A stretch of 21,944 bases of DNA. It comes from Planctomycetota bacterium (lineage in GTDB: Bacteria > Planctomycetota > Brocadiia > JAJRTI01). Location: assembly GCA_024278415.1 (NCBI GenBank), contig JAJRTI010000717.1, positions 1 to 21,944 on the forward strand, written 5' to 3'. The notes under the pieces were generated by a model. That model did not search any database, was not told the DNA's origin, and saw nothing but the letters and a program-made list of their open reading frames with translations. Below are positions 10,572 through 18,428 of this stretch, piece after piece. The translations under genes were made by a program, and so were the position numbers. The stretch's first letter is position 1. Each line of letters opens with the position of its first letter.

Positions 10572-13175
10572 ATGAGCGAGAAGAAACCCAGCTACGAAGA
10601 TCTCGAACGGCGAGCGCGGGAAGCCGAAGAGTTCCTCGCGGCTATGCGCCGAGGAGAGGTCGATGCTCTGGTCATCGAACAGGGCGTTCTGGTGCTGCGG
10701 CTCCGGGAAGCGGAAAGGGCTCTGGATCTGTCGCACCGGATTCTACAGATCAGCGCACGCCACGCCGACATCAAGCCGCTGCTCAGGGAAGTCGTGGCTG
10801 AGATCAAGGCGTACACCGGCTGCTCCGCGGTGGGAATCCGCTTGTTGGATGAGAAGGGCAACATCCCCTACCAGGCGTACGAAGGCTTCACCGAGCAGTT
10901 CTACGAGTTGGAGAGCCCGCTTTCGATCAAGTCCGACCATTGCATGTGTATCAACGTGATCAAAGGCGCCACGGACCCCGCGCTCCCCTTTTACACGAAC
11001 TTTGGCTCGTTCTACATGAATGGTACGTCCCAGTTTCTGGCGACCGTATCGGAGGAAGAAAAGGGACAGACACGCAACACCTGCAACCGATTCGGGTACG
11101 AATCGGTCGCGTTGATCCCCATCCGTCTTGGCCAACGTATCCTCGGCTTGATCCACGTAGCCGACGAGAGGGACGACCGCACCCCGCTGGACACGGTGGA
11201 GCGGCTCGAAGGCATCGCCATGGAGTTGGCGAACTCCTTGGAGCGGCTCCGCGCCTCGGAGCGAAGCCGCCGCCTGTCCGCGATTGTGGAGTCGTCAGAC
11301 GACATCATCATCGGCGGGATGCTCGATGGCACGATCGCCAGTTGGAACCGCGGTGCGGAGCGGGCGTATGGCTATTCAGCGGAAGAAGTGCTCGGCAAGC
11401 CCGTCTCGATCCTGTGCCCGCCGGAGCGGAAAGGCGAGGTGGAAGCGCTCACCGAGCGGATCAAGCAAGGTGAGATGATCGAGCATTTCGATACGGTTCG
11501 CGTGCGCAAGGACGGCAAGCGGATCGATGTCTCGATCTCCGTCTCGCCGGTGAAGGACGAGGCGGGCAGGATCATCGGAATCGCCGCGATCGGCCGGGAC
11601 ATTACGGAGCGAAAACGCCGCGATCGGGAAGAGCGCGAGCGGCTGCGCCTACACCAGAGCACCTTGGCGACCGTGCCATCGGCGATTCTCGTGCTCGATG
11701 CCGGGCTGAGAGTTGTCATGGCCAATCGGTCCTGTGCGGACGTGCTGGGCTTGCCGCCTGCGGAGGTTGCCGGGGAGCTTCTGGCCGACCTACTCCCGGC
11801 TTCACTGTTGGCCCACGAGTCGCTCCAAGAGCAAGTTCAGGCGATCGCGACGGCCGGGGGGGCGGCAGAAGCGTTTGGCGTGCGCTATAGCGCCAGCGGC
11901 CGAGACGAGAAGTTTCTGGATATCCGAGTTCATGGCATCCGCTGCCCGGAAGCCGAACTTGCGGCAGCAGAAGAAGGCCACCCTTCGGTGCTCATGGTTT
12001 TGACGGACGTGACGGAGCAGCGACGGTTGCAGGAGCAGTTGCGCCAGGCCGCGAAGGTGGAAGCCATCGGCAAGCTCGCGGGCGGTGTGGCCCACGACTT
12101 CAACAACATGCTGACCGGCATCTCCGGATACACCGAGTTCGCACTGAGCGAAGTGGATCCCCAATCCAAGGCGCACGACGATCTCCTCCAAGTGCGCAAG
12201 CTCGCCCGGCGGGCGGCCGGCCTGACGCAACAGCTTCTCGCGTTTAGCCGGAAGCAAACCCTGGAACTTGCGCCCACCCACCTGAACAAGTTGATCGAGA
12301 ACGTGATCAACATGCTGAAGCGCCTGATCGGGGAAGATATCGAACTGTGTTTCGCGCCGGCTCCCTCGCTGGGCATCGTTCGGGTGGACCGCGGACAGAT
12401 CGATCAGATCCTTATGAACTTGGCGGTGAACGCGCGGGACGCAATGCCGCAAGGCGGGAAGCTGACCATCGAGACCGCCAACGTCGTGCTCGATGAGGCG
12501 TACGCCAAAGCCCACGTGGGGGTCAAACCCGGCGCGTACGTCATGTGTGCAGTGGCCGATTCCGGCTGCGGCATGGACCCGGAGACGCAGGCGCAGATCT
12601 TCGATCCTTTTTTCACCACCAAGGAAGTGGGCCGGGGCACGGGCCTGGGGCTCTCGACCGTTTACGGCATTGTGAAGCAGCACGGCGGGAACATCTGGGT
12701 GTACAGCGAACCTGGCCAGGGCACCACGTTCAAGATCTACCTGCCCCGGGTGGACTCAGATGCGAAGGGCCGCTCCTGCGAACCAGACCCGCAAGAGGCC
12801 CCGAAGGGCTCGGAGACCATCCTCGTGGTCGAAGATGAAAGCGTGGTGCGGGACATCGCAAGCCGCGTGCTCCGCGGCCAAGGTTACACCGTCTTCGTCG
12901 CGGCTTCGCCCAATGAAGCGGAAGAGGTGTTTGCACAACATGCCGACGAGATCGACCTGGTGTTGACGGACGTGGTCATGCCCCAGCGCAGCGGCCGAAA
13001 GCTGCACGAACGGCTCGCCGCAATGCGCGATTCCATCAAGGTCCTGTACATGTCCGGGTATACGGACAATGCAATCGTGCACCACGGCGTGCTGGACCCG
13101 GGCACGGCCTTCATCCAGAAGCCTTTCAACGCGGCGGCTCTGGCGCGGAAGATCAGGAGCGTGTTGGATGGGTAG
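10572..13175 (+). CDS. Hybrid sensor histidine kinase, GAF-PAS-PAS-HisKA-HATPase-REC
   Basis: An 867-residue cytoplasmic hybrid kinase directly downstream of the kaiC-kaiB pair (77-nt gap), so it is the likely output partner of that unit. An N-terminal helical segment with [11 protein letters not shown] (a motif often seen at the front of such kinases) is followed by GAF (about 55-220), PAS (226-348, ending GRDITERK), PAS (360-482), HisKA with H508 in [17 protein letters not shown], HATPase with [18 protein letters not shown] and [10 protein letters not shown] boxes (605-722), and a C-terminal receiver (745-865) with E754/D755, phospho-accepting D800 in LVLTDVVMP and the Lys in IQKPF. It has no KaiB-like sensor domain of its own, unlike SasA. 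A weak AAGG lies 11 bases before the ATG. No membrane segment is seen. The DNA-binding or other end target is not visible. Confidence 0.93.
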   Translation: MSEKKPSYEDLERRAREAEEFLAAMRRGEVDALVIEQGVLVLRLREAERALDLSHRILQISARHADIKPLLREVVAEIKAYTGCSAVGIRLLDEKGNIPYQAYEGFTEQFYELESPLSIKSDHCMCINVIKGATDPALPFYTNFGSFYMNGTSQFLATVSEEEKGQTRNTCNRFGYESVALIPIRLGQRILGLIHVADERDDRTPLDTVERLEGIAMELANSLERLRASERSRRLSAIVESSDDIIIGGMLDGTIASWNRGAERAYGYSAEEVLGKPVSILCPPERKGEVEALTERIKQGEMIEHFDTVRVRKDGKRIDVSISVSPVKDEAGRIIGIAAIGRDITERKRRDREERERLRLHQSTLATVPSAILVLDAGLRVVMANRSCADVLGLPPAEVAGELLADLLPASLLAHESLQEQVQAIATAGGAAEAFGVRYSASGRDEKFLDIRVHGIRCPEAELAAAEEGHPSVLMVLTDVTEQRRLQEQLRQAAKVEAIGKLAGGVAHDFNNMLTGISGYTEFALSEVDPQSKAHDDLLQVRKLARRAAGLTQQLLAFSRKQTLELAPTHLNKLIENVINMLKRLIGEDIELCFAPAPSLGIVRVDRGQIDQILMNLAVNARDAMPQGGKLTIETANVVLDEAYAKAHVGVKPGAYVMCAVADSGCGMDPETQAQIFDPFFTTKEVGRGTGLGLSTVYGIVKQHGGNIWVYSEPGQGTTFKIYLPRVDSDAKGRSCEPDPQEAPKGSETILVVEDESVVRDIASRVLRGQGYTVFVAASPNEAEEVFAQHADEIDLVLTDVVMPQRSGRKLHERLAAMRDSIKVLYMSGYTDNAIVHHGVLDPGTAFIQKPFNAAALARKIRSVLDG

Positions 13176-13257
13176 CCCAGGCCCATCGCCGGCCCGCGCA
13201 CAAGCCAGTGCGCGCGTCTGAGTACGGACGTGAGCGGGCCGCCCTACAGCGGGCTAC
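13172..13257. terminator. Nested inverted repeats between convergent genes, possible two-way terminator
   Basis: GTAGCCC (13172-13178) pairs with GGGCTAC (13251-13257), and inside it GGCCCGC (13191-13197) pairs with GCGGGCC (13234-13240). A further GCGCAC/GTGCGC hairpin lies at 13196-13213. The arms overlap the stop codons of the hybrid kinase and the oppositely oriented solute-binding protein gene. The site suits a shared terminator, but no T-runs are present. Confidence 0.4.
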
Positions 13258-14609
13258 TTCTTCTTCGCCAGCTCCTTCGCGGCCTTGTACTTCGCCTTGC
13301 CGAACGCGGCCCACTCGGTGATCTTCTGGTTGCGGAACACCTGGTCGTCCCGCCAGCGGTCGGCCAACTTCAGCACCTGGGCCTCCGTGACGGGCGATTC
13401 GTTCAGCTTCGCCACCGCGGCCGCCGGCAGGCCGGCGGCGATGATCGCCTCCCACGCTTCCTTCAAGTCGGAGTGCAGGTCAATCAACATCGTGCCCATC
13501 AGGTCGTTGAACACGGCCCCGCGCTTGGAGCCCTTGTCCGCGTCGTAGGTCAGGTCGCTCGCCCACTCGAAGGGGTTGAGGCCACGGAGCTGTTCGAGCG
13601 ATGCCGGGTCTTTGTAGAGTTGGGGCAGCACCGACAGCCTCGACAGCGTCTCGATCTGCGGCCCCCCCGCCGCACCGGCCGGGCGCATCCACAGCCGCTG
13701 CCCGGGCTCACTCATGACGAATCGCACGAACGCCTTGGCCAGCTCCATTTGCGGCGCGCCCTTGAGGATGGCAATGCTGTCCGGATTCACCACCGTCTTG
13801 CCCTTGGGCAATGCGAACCCGACCTTGTCCGCGCCGGCTCTCTTGACCTGCGCCCATGCGTAGAAGTCGATGCACATGCCGCAGACCACGTCGCCATTGG
13901 CCACGTCCTTGGGCACTTGACTGCTGGTGCTGGTGATGCGCCGGCTGTTGGCGATCATGCGCGTGATGATCTCCAGGCCTTTATCCCAACCGTAGGCTTG
14001 GAGAATAATCTCGTACACCATGCGCCCCACGCCGCTCTCGCGAGGGTCCACGGCCTCGACGCGTTGATAGAACTTCGGATCGGCCAGGTCGCTCCACGTC
14101 TGGGGCGTCGGAAGCTTCTGGCTGGCAAGCAGCACCTTGTTGTAGATGATGCCGAATCCGGACAGCGCCGCGCCGTACCAGTTGTAGTCGGGGTCGTACA
14201 CCGGCTGGCCGGCGGCAAGCGGTGGAATGGCGCGGAGTAGGTCATCGGGGAGTTTGTACGGATGGACCAGCTTCTGCCGCGTGAGTTCGACAAAGGGATC
14301 CACGCCGCCGCCCCAGAAGATGTCCGCGCCAATGCTGTCGGGCGTGGTCTTGAATTGGGACACGACGTAGCGCAAGCACTTGGTGGAGCCGCCTTGGTCC
14401 AACCACGTGATCGAGACCTGCTGGCCCGTCTCCCGCTGCCAATAGTCCACGAACGCCTTCTCGAACTCGTTGCGGATGCCCTCCCAATGGGGAGAGACAA
14501 TCGTGAGGGTGGCTTTTCCCGACGGCTCGGACTTGCCGAACGAGAGCAGGAACAGCACGATGGGGATAGCGACAACGACGCAGATGATGGCGGCAGTCTT
14601 AGGCTTCAT
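13254..14609 (-). CDS. ABC transporter extracellular solute-binding protein (iron/phosphonate-type)
   Basis: A 451-residue binding protein that would capture a ligand outside the inner membrane and hand it to a permease. The first ~25 residues (TAAIICVVVAIPIVLFLLSF) form a hydrophobic signal or membrane anchor without a lipobox. The mature part begins LTIVSPHWEGIRNEFEKAF, typical of the SBP family that includes Fe3+ and 2-aminoethylphosphonate binders, and has ADIFWGGGVDPF, SGFGIIYNK and a long helical C-terminal half. The ligand cannot be told. The ATG at 14609 is chosen; the in-frame GTG at 14615 lies in the last copy of a tandem heptamer repeat. The repeat fills the whole upstream gap, so no normal ribosome-binding site is present. 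The permease at 1009-2898 is the likely partner, now 10 kb away; the ATPase is missing from the window. Confidence 0.9.
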   Translation of the reverse strand: MKPKTAAIICVVVAIPIVLFLLSFGKSEPSGKATLTIVSPHWEGIRNEFEKAFVDYWQRETGQQVSITWLDQGGSTKCLRYVVSQFKTTPDSIGADIFWGGGVDPFVELTRQKLVHPYKLPDDLLRAIPPLAAGQPVYDPDYNWYGAALSGFGIIYNKVLLASQKLPTPQTWSDLADPKFYQRVEAVDPRESGVGRMVYEIILQAYGWDKGLEIITRMIANSRRITSTSSQVPKDVANGDVVCGMCIDFYAWAQVKRAGADKVGFALPKGKTVVNPDSIAILKGAPQMELAKAFVRFVMSEPGQRLWMRPAGAAGGPQIETLSRLSVLPQLYKDPASLEQLRGLNPFEWASDLTYDADKGSKRGAVFNDLMGTMLIDLHSDLKEAWEAIIAAGLPAAAVAKLNESPVTEAQVLKLADRWRDDQVFRNQKITEWAAFGKAKYKAAKELAKKK

Positions 14610-14610
14610 G

Positions 14611-14694
14611 GTCACTGGTCACTGGTCACTGGTCACTGGTCACTGGTCACTGGTCACTGGTCACTGATCACTGATCACTAATCACTAATCACTG
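14611..14694. repeat. Tandem heptamer repeat, 12 copies
   Basis: Twelve perfect-length 7-bp units on the plus strand: eight GTCACTG, then ATCACTG, ATCACTA, ATCACTA, ATCACTG. It fills the intergenic space between the lipoprotein gene, whose stop codon lies inside the last unit, and the solute-binding protein start at 14609. Uniform copies at one end and degenerate ones at the other are typical of growth by slippage. It resembles the heptameric short tandem repeats (STRR) described from cyanobacteria. Confidence 0.95.
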
Positions 14695-15255
14695 ATTCTT
14701 CGCGCCAAGCCGAATACGGAGTTCGTGGGCGATGTCGCGCAGCATCATCTGCTCGCGCATACGGCTGCGCGTGGAGGTGCCGGCGTAGTCAACAAGGTGT
14801 TCTTCGGCGGACGGTCTGCCGCGTGCGAATGCGCCGCGCTGGGCGCGGAACGGGGGGGGGGCGCTATGCTGCTCGAACACACGCAGATCAAGCTTCATAG
14901 GCGAGGCTCCGGTGGTATCGCCGCGTTTGTGCACCGGGAGGAAGCGCGCCTCGATGCGGGTGGCCACCTGCACCTCGGCAGGCATGGCGTTCCTGTTCCC
15001 CGGCCGGCGCATGGTCGTCATGCGCGTTTCCGTCGCCAGGTAGCCGTCCTTCTGCGACGCTCGTGCGATCGGCGCGCGCCGGCTCACGACCGCGTACGTC
15101 GCGTCCCAAAGTGCGTCGTATGGGCCGGCCACCACGACGGAATCTCCGCCTGTGAGGAAGTCGGCCACTGGCTCGACCAGGTTGCGGCGCATGTACGCGC
15201 AGCCGCCGGCCGCGAGCGCGGCCATCAGAATGATGGCGGGGATGGATCGGTTCAT
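14689..15255 (-). CDS. Small predicted lipoprotein, unknown function
   Basis: A 188-residue protein not assigned to a known family. The N-terminus MNRSIPAIILMAALAAGGC is a lipoprotein signal peptide with the lipobox Cys at residue 19 (Ala at -3 is less common than Leu), so it is probably anchored in a membrane facing the periplasm. The rest (about 45-185) has GPYDALWDATYAVV, an ATETRM strand and an EVQVATRIEARFLP strand, ending in a charged helix (REQMMLRDIAHELRIRLG). The general look is of small envelope lipoproteins that recur beside other exported proteins. Its ATG overlaps the stop of the S41 protease gene (ATGA), so the two are translationally coupled. A run of ten G (14852-14861, C on the coding strand) lies within the gene. 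The stop falls in the heptamer repeat. Confidence 0.75.
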   Translation of the reverse strand: MNRSIPAIILMAALAAGGCAYMRRNLVEPVADFLTGGDSVVVAGPYDALWDATYAVVSRRAPIARASQKDGYLATETRMTTMRRPGNRNAMPAEVQVATRIEARFLPVHKRGDTTGASPMKLDLRVFEQHSAPPPFRAQRGAFARGRPSAEEHLVDYAGTSTRSRMREQMMLRDIAHELRIRLGAKNQ

Positions 15256-16442
15256 AGTCGTTTCTTCAGCAGTTCGACCGCGCGGTGCAACGTAGCGTCG
15301 TTGGACCGCGGCGCCGGGATGCGCGCTTGGGGCATCTCCACATCAGGCATCAGGCCCTTGCCTTCGATGCACTTGCCCTTGGGAGTATAGTATTTCGCCA
15401 CAATCAAGGCCAGACTGGAGCCGTCGGCAAGCGGGATTTGCTTCGCCACGGAGCCCTTGCCAAAGGTCTTGACGCCCACCAAGATCGCCCGGCCGTGGTC
15501 GCGAAGCGCGGCGGAAAGGATCTCCGACGAGCTGGCGGAGCCTTGGTTGACCAACACGGCAATGGGGCCATCGAACAGCGTCGTGGCCTTCTTGGCCTTG
15601 TGCGTGAACACCTCGCTCTTGTGCCGGCTCCGGGTGCTGACGATCACGCCGGAGCGGATGAGCGCGTCGGCCACGTTCGCCGCCTCATCAACAATGCCGC
15701 CGGGGTTGAAGCGCAGATCGAGCACGAGAGCAGCCATGCCTTTCTGCTTGAGTTTGGTGACGGCCTTGCGGAAGTCCTGCCCTACGCGCTCGGCAAAGAG
15801 GCTGATCCGCACGTAGCCGATGCGGTCTTCGAGCATCTGGTAGCGCACGTTGGACACGAGGATCTTGGTGCGCTTGAGTTTGAAGCGCAGCGGCTTGGGC
15901 TCGCCCTCCCGGCTGACGCCGATCTCGACCTCCGTGCCAATGAGCCCCTGAATCCTCTCGGCCACTTGGCCCAGCGTGCAGCCCGCGCAGCTCTTGCCGT
16001 CGACCTCGGCGATAATGTCGCCGGGCAGAATGCCTGCCTTCTGCGCAGGCATGCCCTCGACGGGCGCAATGACAACCACCTGGTGGTTCCGGAAGGAAAT
16101 CTCGATGCCCACGCCGCCTGTCTCGCCCCGCTCGGTTTGCTGCACAAGCTTGTTCTGCACAGGCGGCAGGTACGAGCAGTACGGGTTGCCCAGCGAAGCA
16201 ACCATGCCACGGATGGCCCCCCGAACCAGGAGGGTCGGGTCGACTTTTTTCACGTACGTGTGGCGAATGACGCGGAAGGCCTCCTGCATGAGTTGCACCG
16301 ACTCGCGGTCGCCAAACAGGTGTTCGCTGATCGTGTTGACGATGGCCCACACGGCCAGCAGCAACACGAGCGCGAGCGTGAGCGCGGGGAGGTATCTGGC
16401 TTCAGCCTTGGGTTTGGCCGGCGGCTGGGATGCGTCAGTCAT
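15252..16442 (-). CDS. S41 family C-terminal processing peptidase
   Basis: A 396-residue membrane-anchored serine protease of the CtpA/Prc family, which trims or degrades exported proteins from their C-terminus. One hydrophobic segment near the N-terminus (about 18-36) should anchor it with the protease outside the cytoplasm. A PDZ domain follows (about 108-190; GGVGIEISF, GILPGDIIAEVDGKS). The S41 core (200-365) carries LDLRFNPGG and the catalytic Ser-Lys pair, S304 in NQGSASSSEIL and K329 in TFGKGSV, spaced 25 residues apart as in the family. It ends GKGLMPDVEMP, the usual close of the domain. No strong ribosome-binding site is seen before the ATG. It lies between xylulokinase (91-nt gap) and the lipoprotein (4-nt overlap), and may act on the latter. 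Confidence 0.93.
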   Translation of the reverse strand: MTDASQPPAKPKAEARYLPALTLALVLLLAVWAIVNTISEHLFGDRESVQLMQEAFRVIRHTYVKKVDPTLLVRGAIRGMVASLGNPYCSYLPPVQNKLVQQTERGETGGVGIEISFRNHQVVVIAPVEGMPAQKAGILPGDIIAEVDGKSCAGCTLGQVAERIQGLIGTEVEIGVSREGEPKPLRFKLKRTKILVSNVRYQMLEDRIGYVRISLFAERVGQDFRKAVTKLKQKGMAALVLDLRFNPGGIVDEAANVADALIRSGVIVSTRSRHKSEVFTHKAKKATTLFDGPIAVLVNQGSASSSEILSAALRDHGRAILVGVKTFGKGSVAKQIPLADGSSLALIVAKYYTPKGKCIEGKGLMPDVEMPQARIPAPRSNDATLHRAVELLKKRL

Positions 16443-16533
16443 GGCGGATCTAATGTACAGAACGGAGGGCAGACGCCAAGCGCATCTTCAGACACCTCCC
16501 GCACGCCGGCAGATGCGCGGCGCGGCCGCGCCC

Positions 16534-18084
16534 CTAGCCCAGCGCCGCCTGCACCTCCTGCACCGCGGCGGTGAGCACGTCGAAGTCGTCGCGCAGCGAG
16601 CCGTAAAGCTTCTGGAAGATGGGATAGTACCCGGCGTAGATGGTCGAGTGGGTCTCGTTGACCGGCGTTTCGGACACCACCTTGATGGTTTGCTCGCAGG
16701 CTTGCTCGATGTTGCTCCACAGGCCCGTGCCGACGCCGGCCAGGAGGGTCACGCCGAACGCGGGGCCTTCCGACGCGTTGATGGTGCAGATGGGCTGGCC
16801 GAACACGTCGGCGCAGATCTGTCGCCAGAGCCGGCTCCGCGCGCCTCCGCCGGACAGCCGAATCTCATTGATCGGCACGCCCATGGCCTTCATGATCTCC
16901 AGTGAGTCGCGCATGCCGAACGTGATGCCTTCGAGCGTGGCGCGGATCATCTCTGACTTGCCGTGCCGCGCGGTGAGCCCGATGTACGCGCCCTTTGCGT
17001 TCGGGTTGCAGTGGGGCGTGCGCTCGCCCCTGAGGTACGGCAAGAAGATAAGCCCCTCGCTCCCGATCACCGCGTCCTCAGCCATCTCGCAGAGGATCTC
17101 GTACGGGTCCACCCCCATGCGCCGGGCCTGGTCGCACTCCACCTCGCCCAAGTTGTCCCGGAACCACTGCAACGAGCCGCCCGCGGAGAGCATGCAGCCC
17201 ATGACGTGCCACTTGCCGGCGACCGAGTGGCAGAAGGTGTGCACGCGGCCAAACGGGTCGGTCTGCACGGTGTCCGAGAAGGCAAACACCACGCCCGACG
17301 TGCCCAGGGTGGCGGAGATGACGCCGGTCTTGACGATGCCGTTGCCCAGCGCACCCGCGGCTTGGTCGCCCGCGCCGCCCACAACGGCCGTGTTGGCGGG
17401 CAAGTCCAACTCCGTGGCCACGGCCGCGGTAAGCCGGCCCGACACCTCGTGCGACTCGTGGCACGAGGGCAGCCAAGCTTCGTCGATCTGAAGCGCGCTC
17501 AGCATCTCCTTCGACCAAGTGCGGTGGCGCACGTCCAACAGCAGCATGCCTGAGGCATCGGACACCTCGGTCGCGTACTCGCCCGTCAGGCGGAAACGGA
17601 TGTAGTCCTTGGGCAAGAGGATGTGTTTGCAGCGCTCGTAGATCTCGGGCTCGTTGTTGCGCACCCAGAGGATCTTGGGCGCGGTGAAGCCGGTGAGCGC
17701 GGGGTTGCAGGTCAACTCGATGAGCCGCTCTGCGCCGATCTGGCTCGTGATCTGCTCGCACTCCGCCGCGGTGCGCTGGTCGTTCCAGAGGATCGCCGGG
17801 CGCAGCACCTCGTTGTTCTCGTCGAGCATGACGAGCCCGTGCATCTGCCCCGACAGGCCGATGCCCCGCACCTCGCGGCCATCGGCGTTGGCCTCAAAGA
17901 GCACCCGCTTGATCGACTTGGCCGTGGCCTGCCACCAGTCTTCGGGATTCTGCTCGGACCACAGCGGCTGCGGCGTGTAGGAGGGATACTCCTCGGTTAC
18001 GCTTGCGACGATGCGGCCGCGTTCGTCGCACAGCAACGTCTTGGCGCCGCTCGTGCCGATATCGATGCCAATAAGTAGGGCCAC
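16534..18084 (-). CDS. xylB: Xylulokinase (FGGY carbohydrate kinase)
   Basis: A 516-residue cytoplasmic kinase that phosphorylates D-xylulose to xylulose 5-phosphate with ATP, feeding xylose into the pentose phosphate pathway. Family marks are LIGIDIGTSGAKTLLCD (D8), GLSGQMHGLVMLD (M81, H82 as in E. coli XylB), LRPAILWNDQRTAAEC, the catalytic Asp D240 in GGAGDQAAGALG, and IRLSGGGARSRLW in the C-terminal domain. The GTG at 18084 is chosen because AAGGAG lies 8 bases upstream; an ATG at 18162 would add 26 residues rich in Lys and Arg before the conserved start. Length fits the family. The divergent gene at 18429 encodes a secreted protein. No xylose isomerase or sugar transporter is next to it. 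The S41 protease gene downstream may be cotranscribed. Confidence 0.95.
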   Translation of the reverse strand: MALLIGIDIGTSGAKTLLCDERGRIVASVTEEYPSYTPQPLWSEQNPEDWWQATAKSIKRVLFEANADGREVRGIGLSGQMHGLVMLDENNEVLRPAILWNDQRTAAECEQITSQIGAERLIELTCNPALTGFTAPKILWVRNNEPEIYERCKHILLPKDYIRFRLTGEYATEVSDASGMLLLDVRHRTWSKEMLSALQIDEAWLPSCHESHEVSGRLTAAVATELDLPANTAVVGGAGDQAAGALGNGIVKTGVISATLGTSGVVFAFSDTVQTDPFGRVHTFCHSVAGKWHVMGCMLSAGGSLQWFRDNLGEVECDQARRMGVDPYEILCEMAEDAVIGSEGLIFLPYLRGERTPHCNPNAKGAYIGLTARHGKSEMIRATLEGITFGMRDSLEIMKAMGVPINEIRLSGGGARSRLWRQICADVFGQPICTINASEGPAFGVTLLAGVGTGLWSNIEQACEQTIKVVSETPVNETHSTIYAGYYPIFQKLYGSLRDDFDVLTAAVQEVQAALG

Positions 18085-18428
18085 CGAGTCTCTCCTTTCG
18101 GCCAGGGTCTTAAGTCGTTTGCGTTCGTTTTTTGCTTGTTTCGGGTCGCCTCCAGGATCCATCGCGTTGAGTACGCAAATATCCCCTGCCGCGGCTGCGC
18201 GTTCGCCGCCGCGGTTCGGGCGAAGGGCGCCATTGTAGCGCGGGGGCCCAGGTGAGTCAAGGATGCGACAAGCTCTGGGCGGGTCATGACTGGGGCGCCC
18301 CTCGCCCCGGCTGGAAGCGGCCCGACTCCGCCCATCCGGCGTGCCGCGGCCTATTCAAAAAAAGGGCCACAAGTGCTACCATGCAGCGCCGTTGCCCGCC
18401 ACGCACAGCCGCTCTGGAGATAAGACAC
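18085..18428. other. Divergent promoter region between xylB and the secreted PHP protein gene
   Basis: About 340 bases separate two divergent genes, so promoters for both should be here. I see no pair of boxes good enough to name. The ribosome-binding sites are clear: AAGGAG before xylB and GGAG (18416-18419) before the ATG at 18429. The in-frame ATG at 18252 would extend the plus-strand gene by 59 residues without a signal peptide, and is rejected. Confidence 0.5.

Noticed and set aside
13230..14240. Plus-strand open frame of 336 codons opposite the solute-binding protein
   Set aside because: It is antisense to a well-supported gene, with no ribosome-binding site and a low-complexity product.
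14611..14694. CRISPR array
   Set aside because: The units are 7 bp and directly adjacent, with no spacers, and no cas genes are present.
15285..16574. Plus-strand open frame of 429 codons opposite the S41 protease
   Set aside because: It is antisense to a gene with complete catalytic motifs; its product has no recognisable domain.
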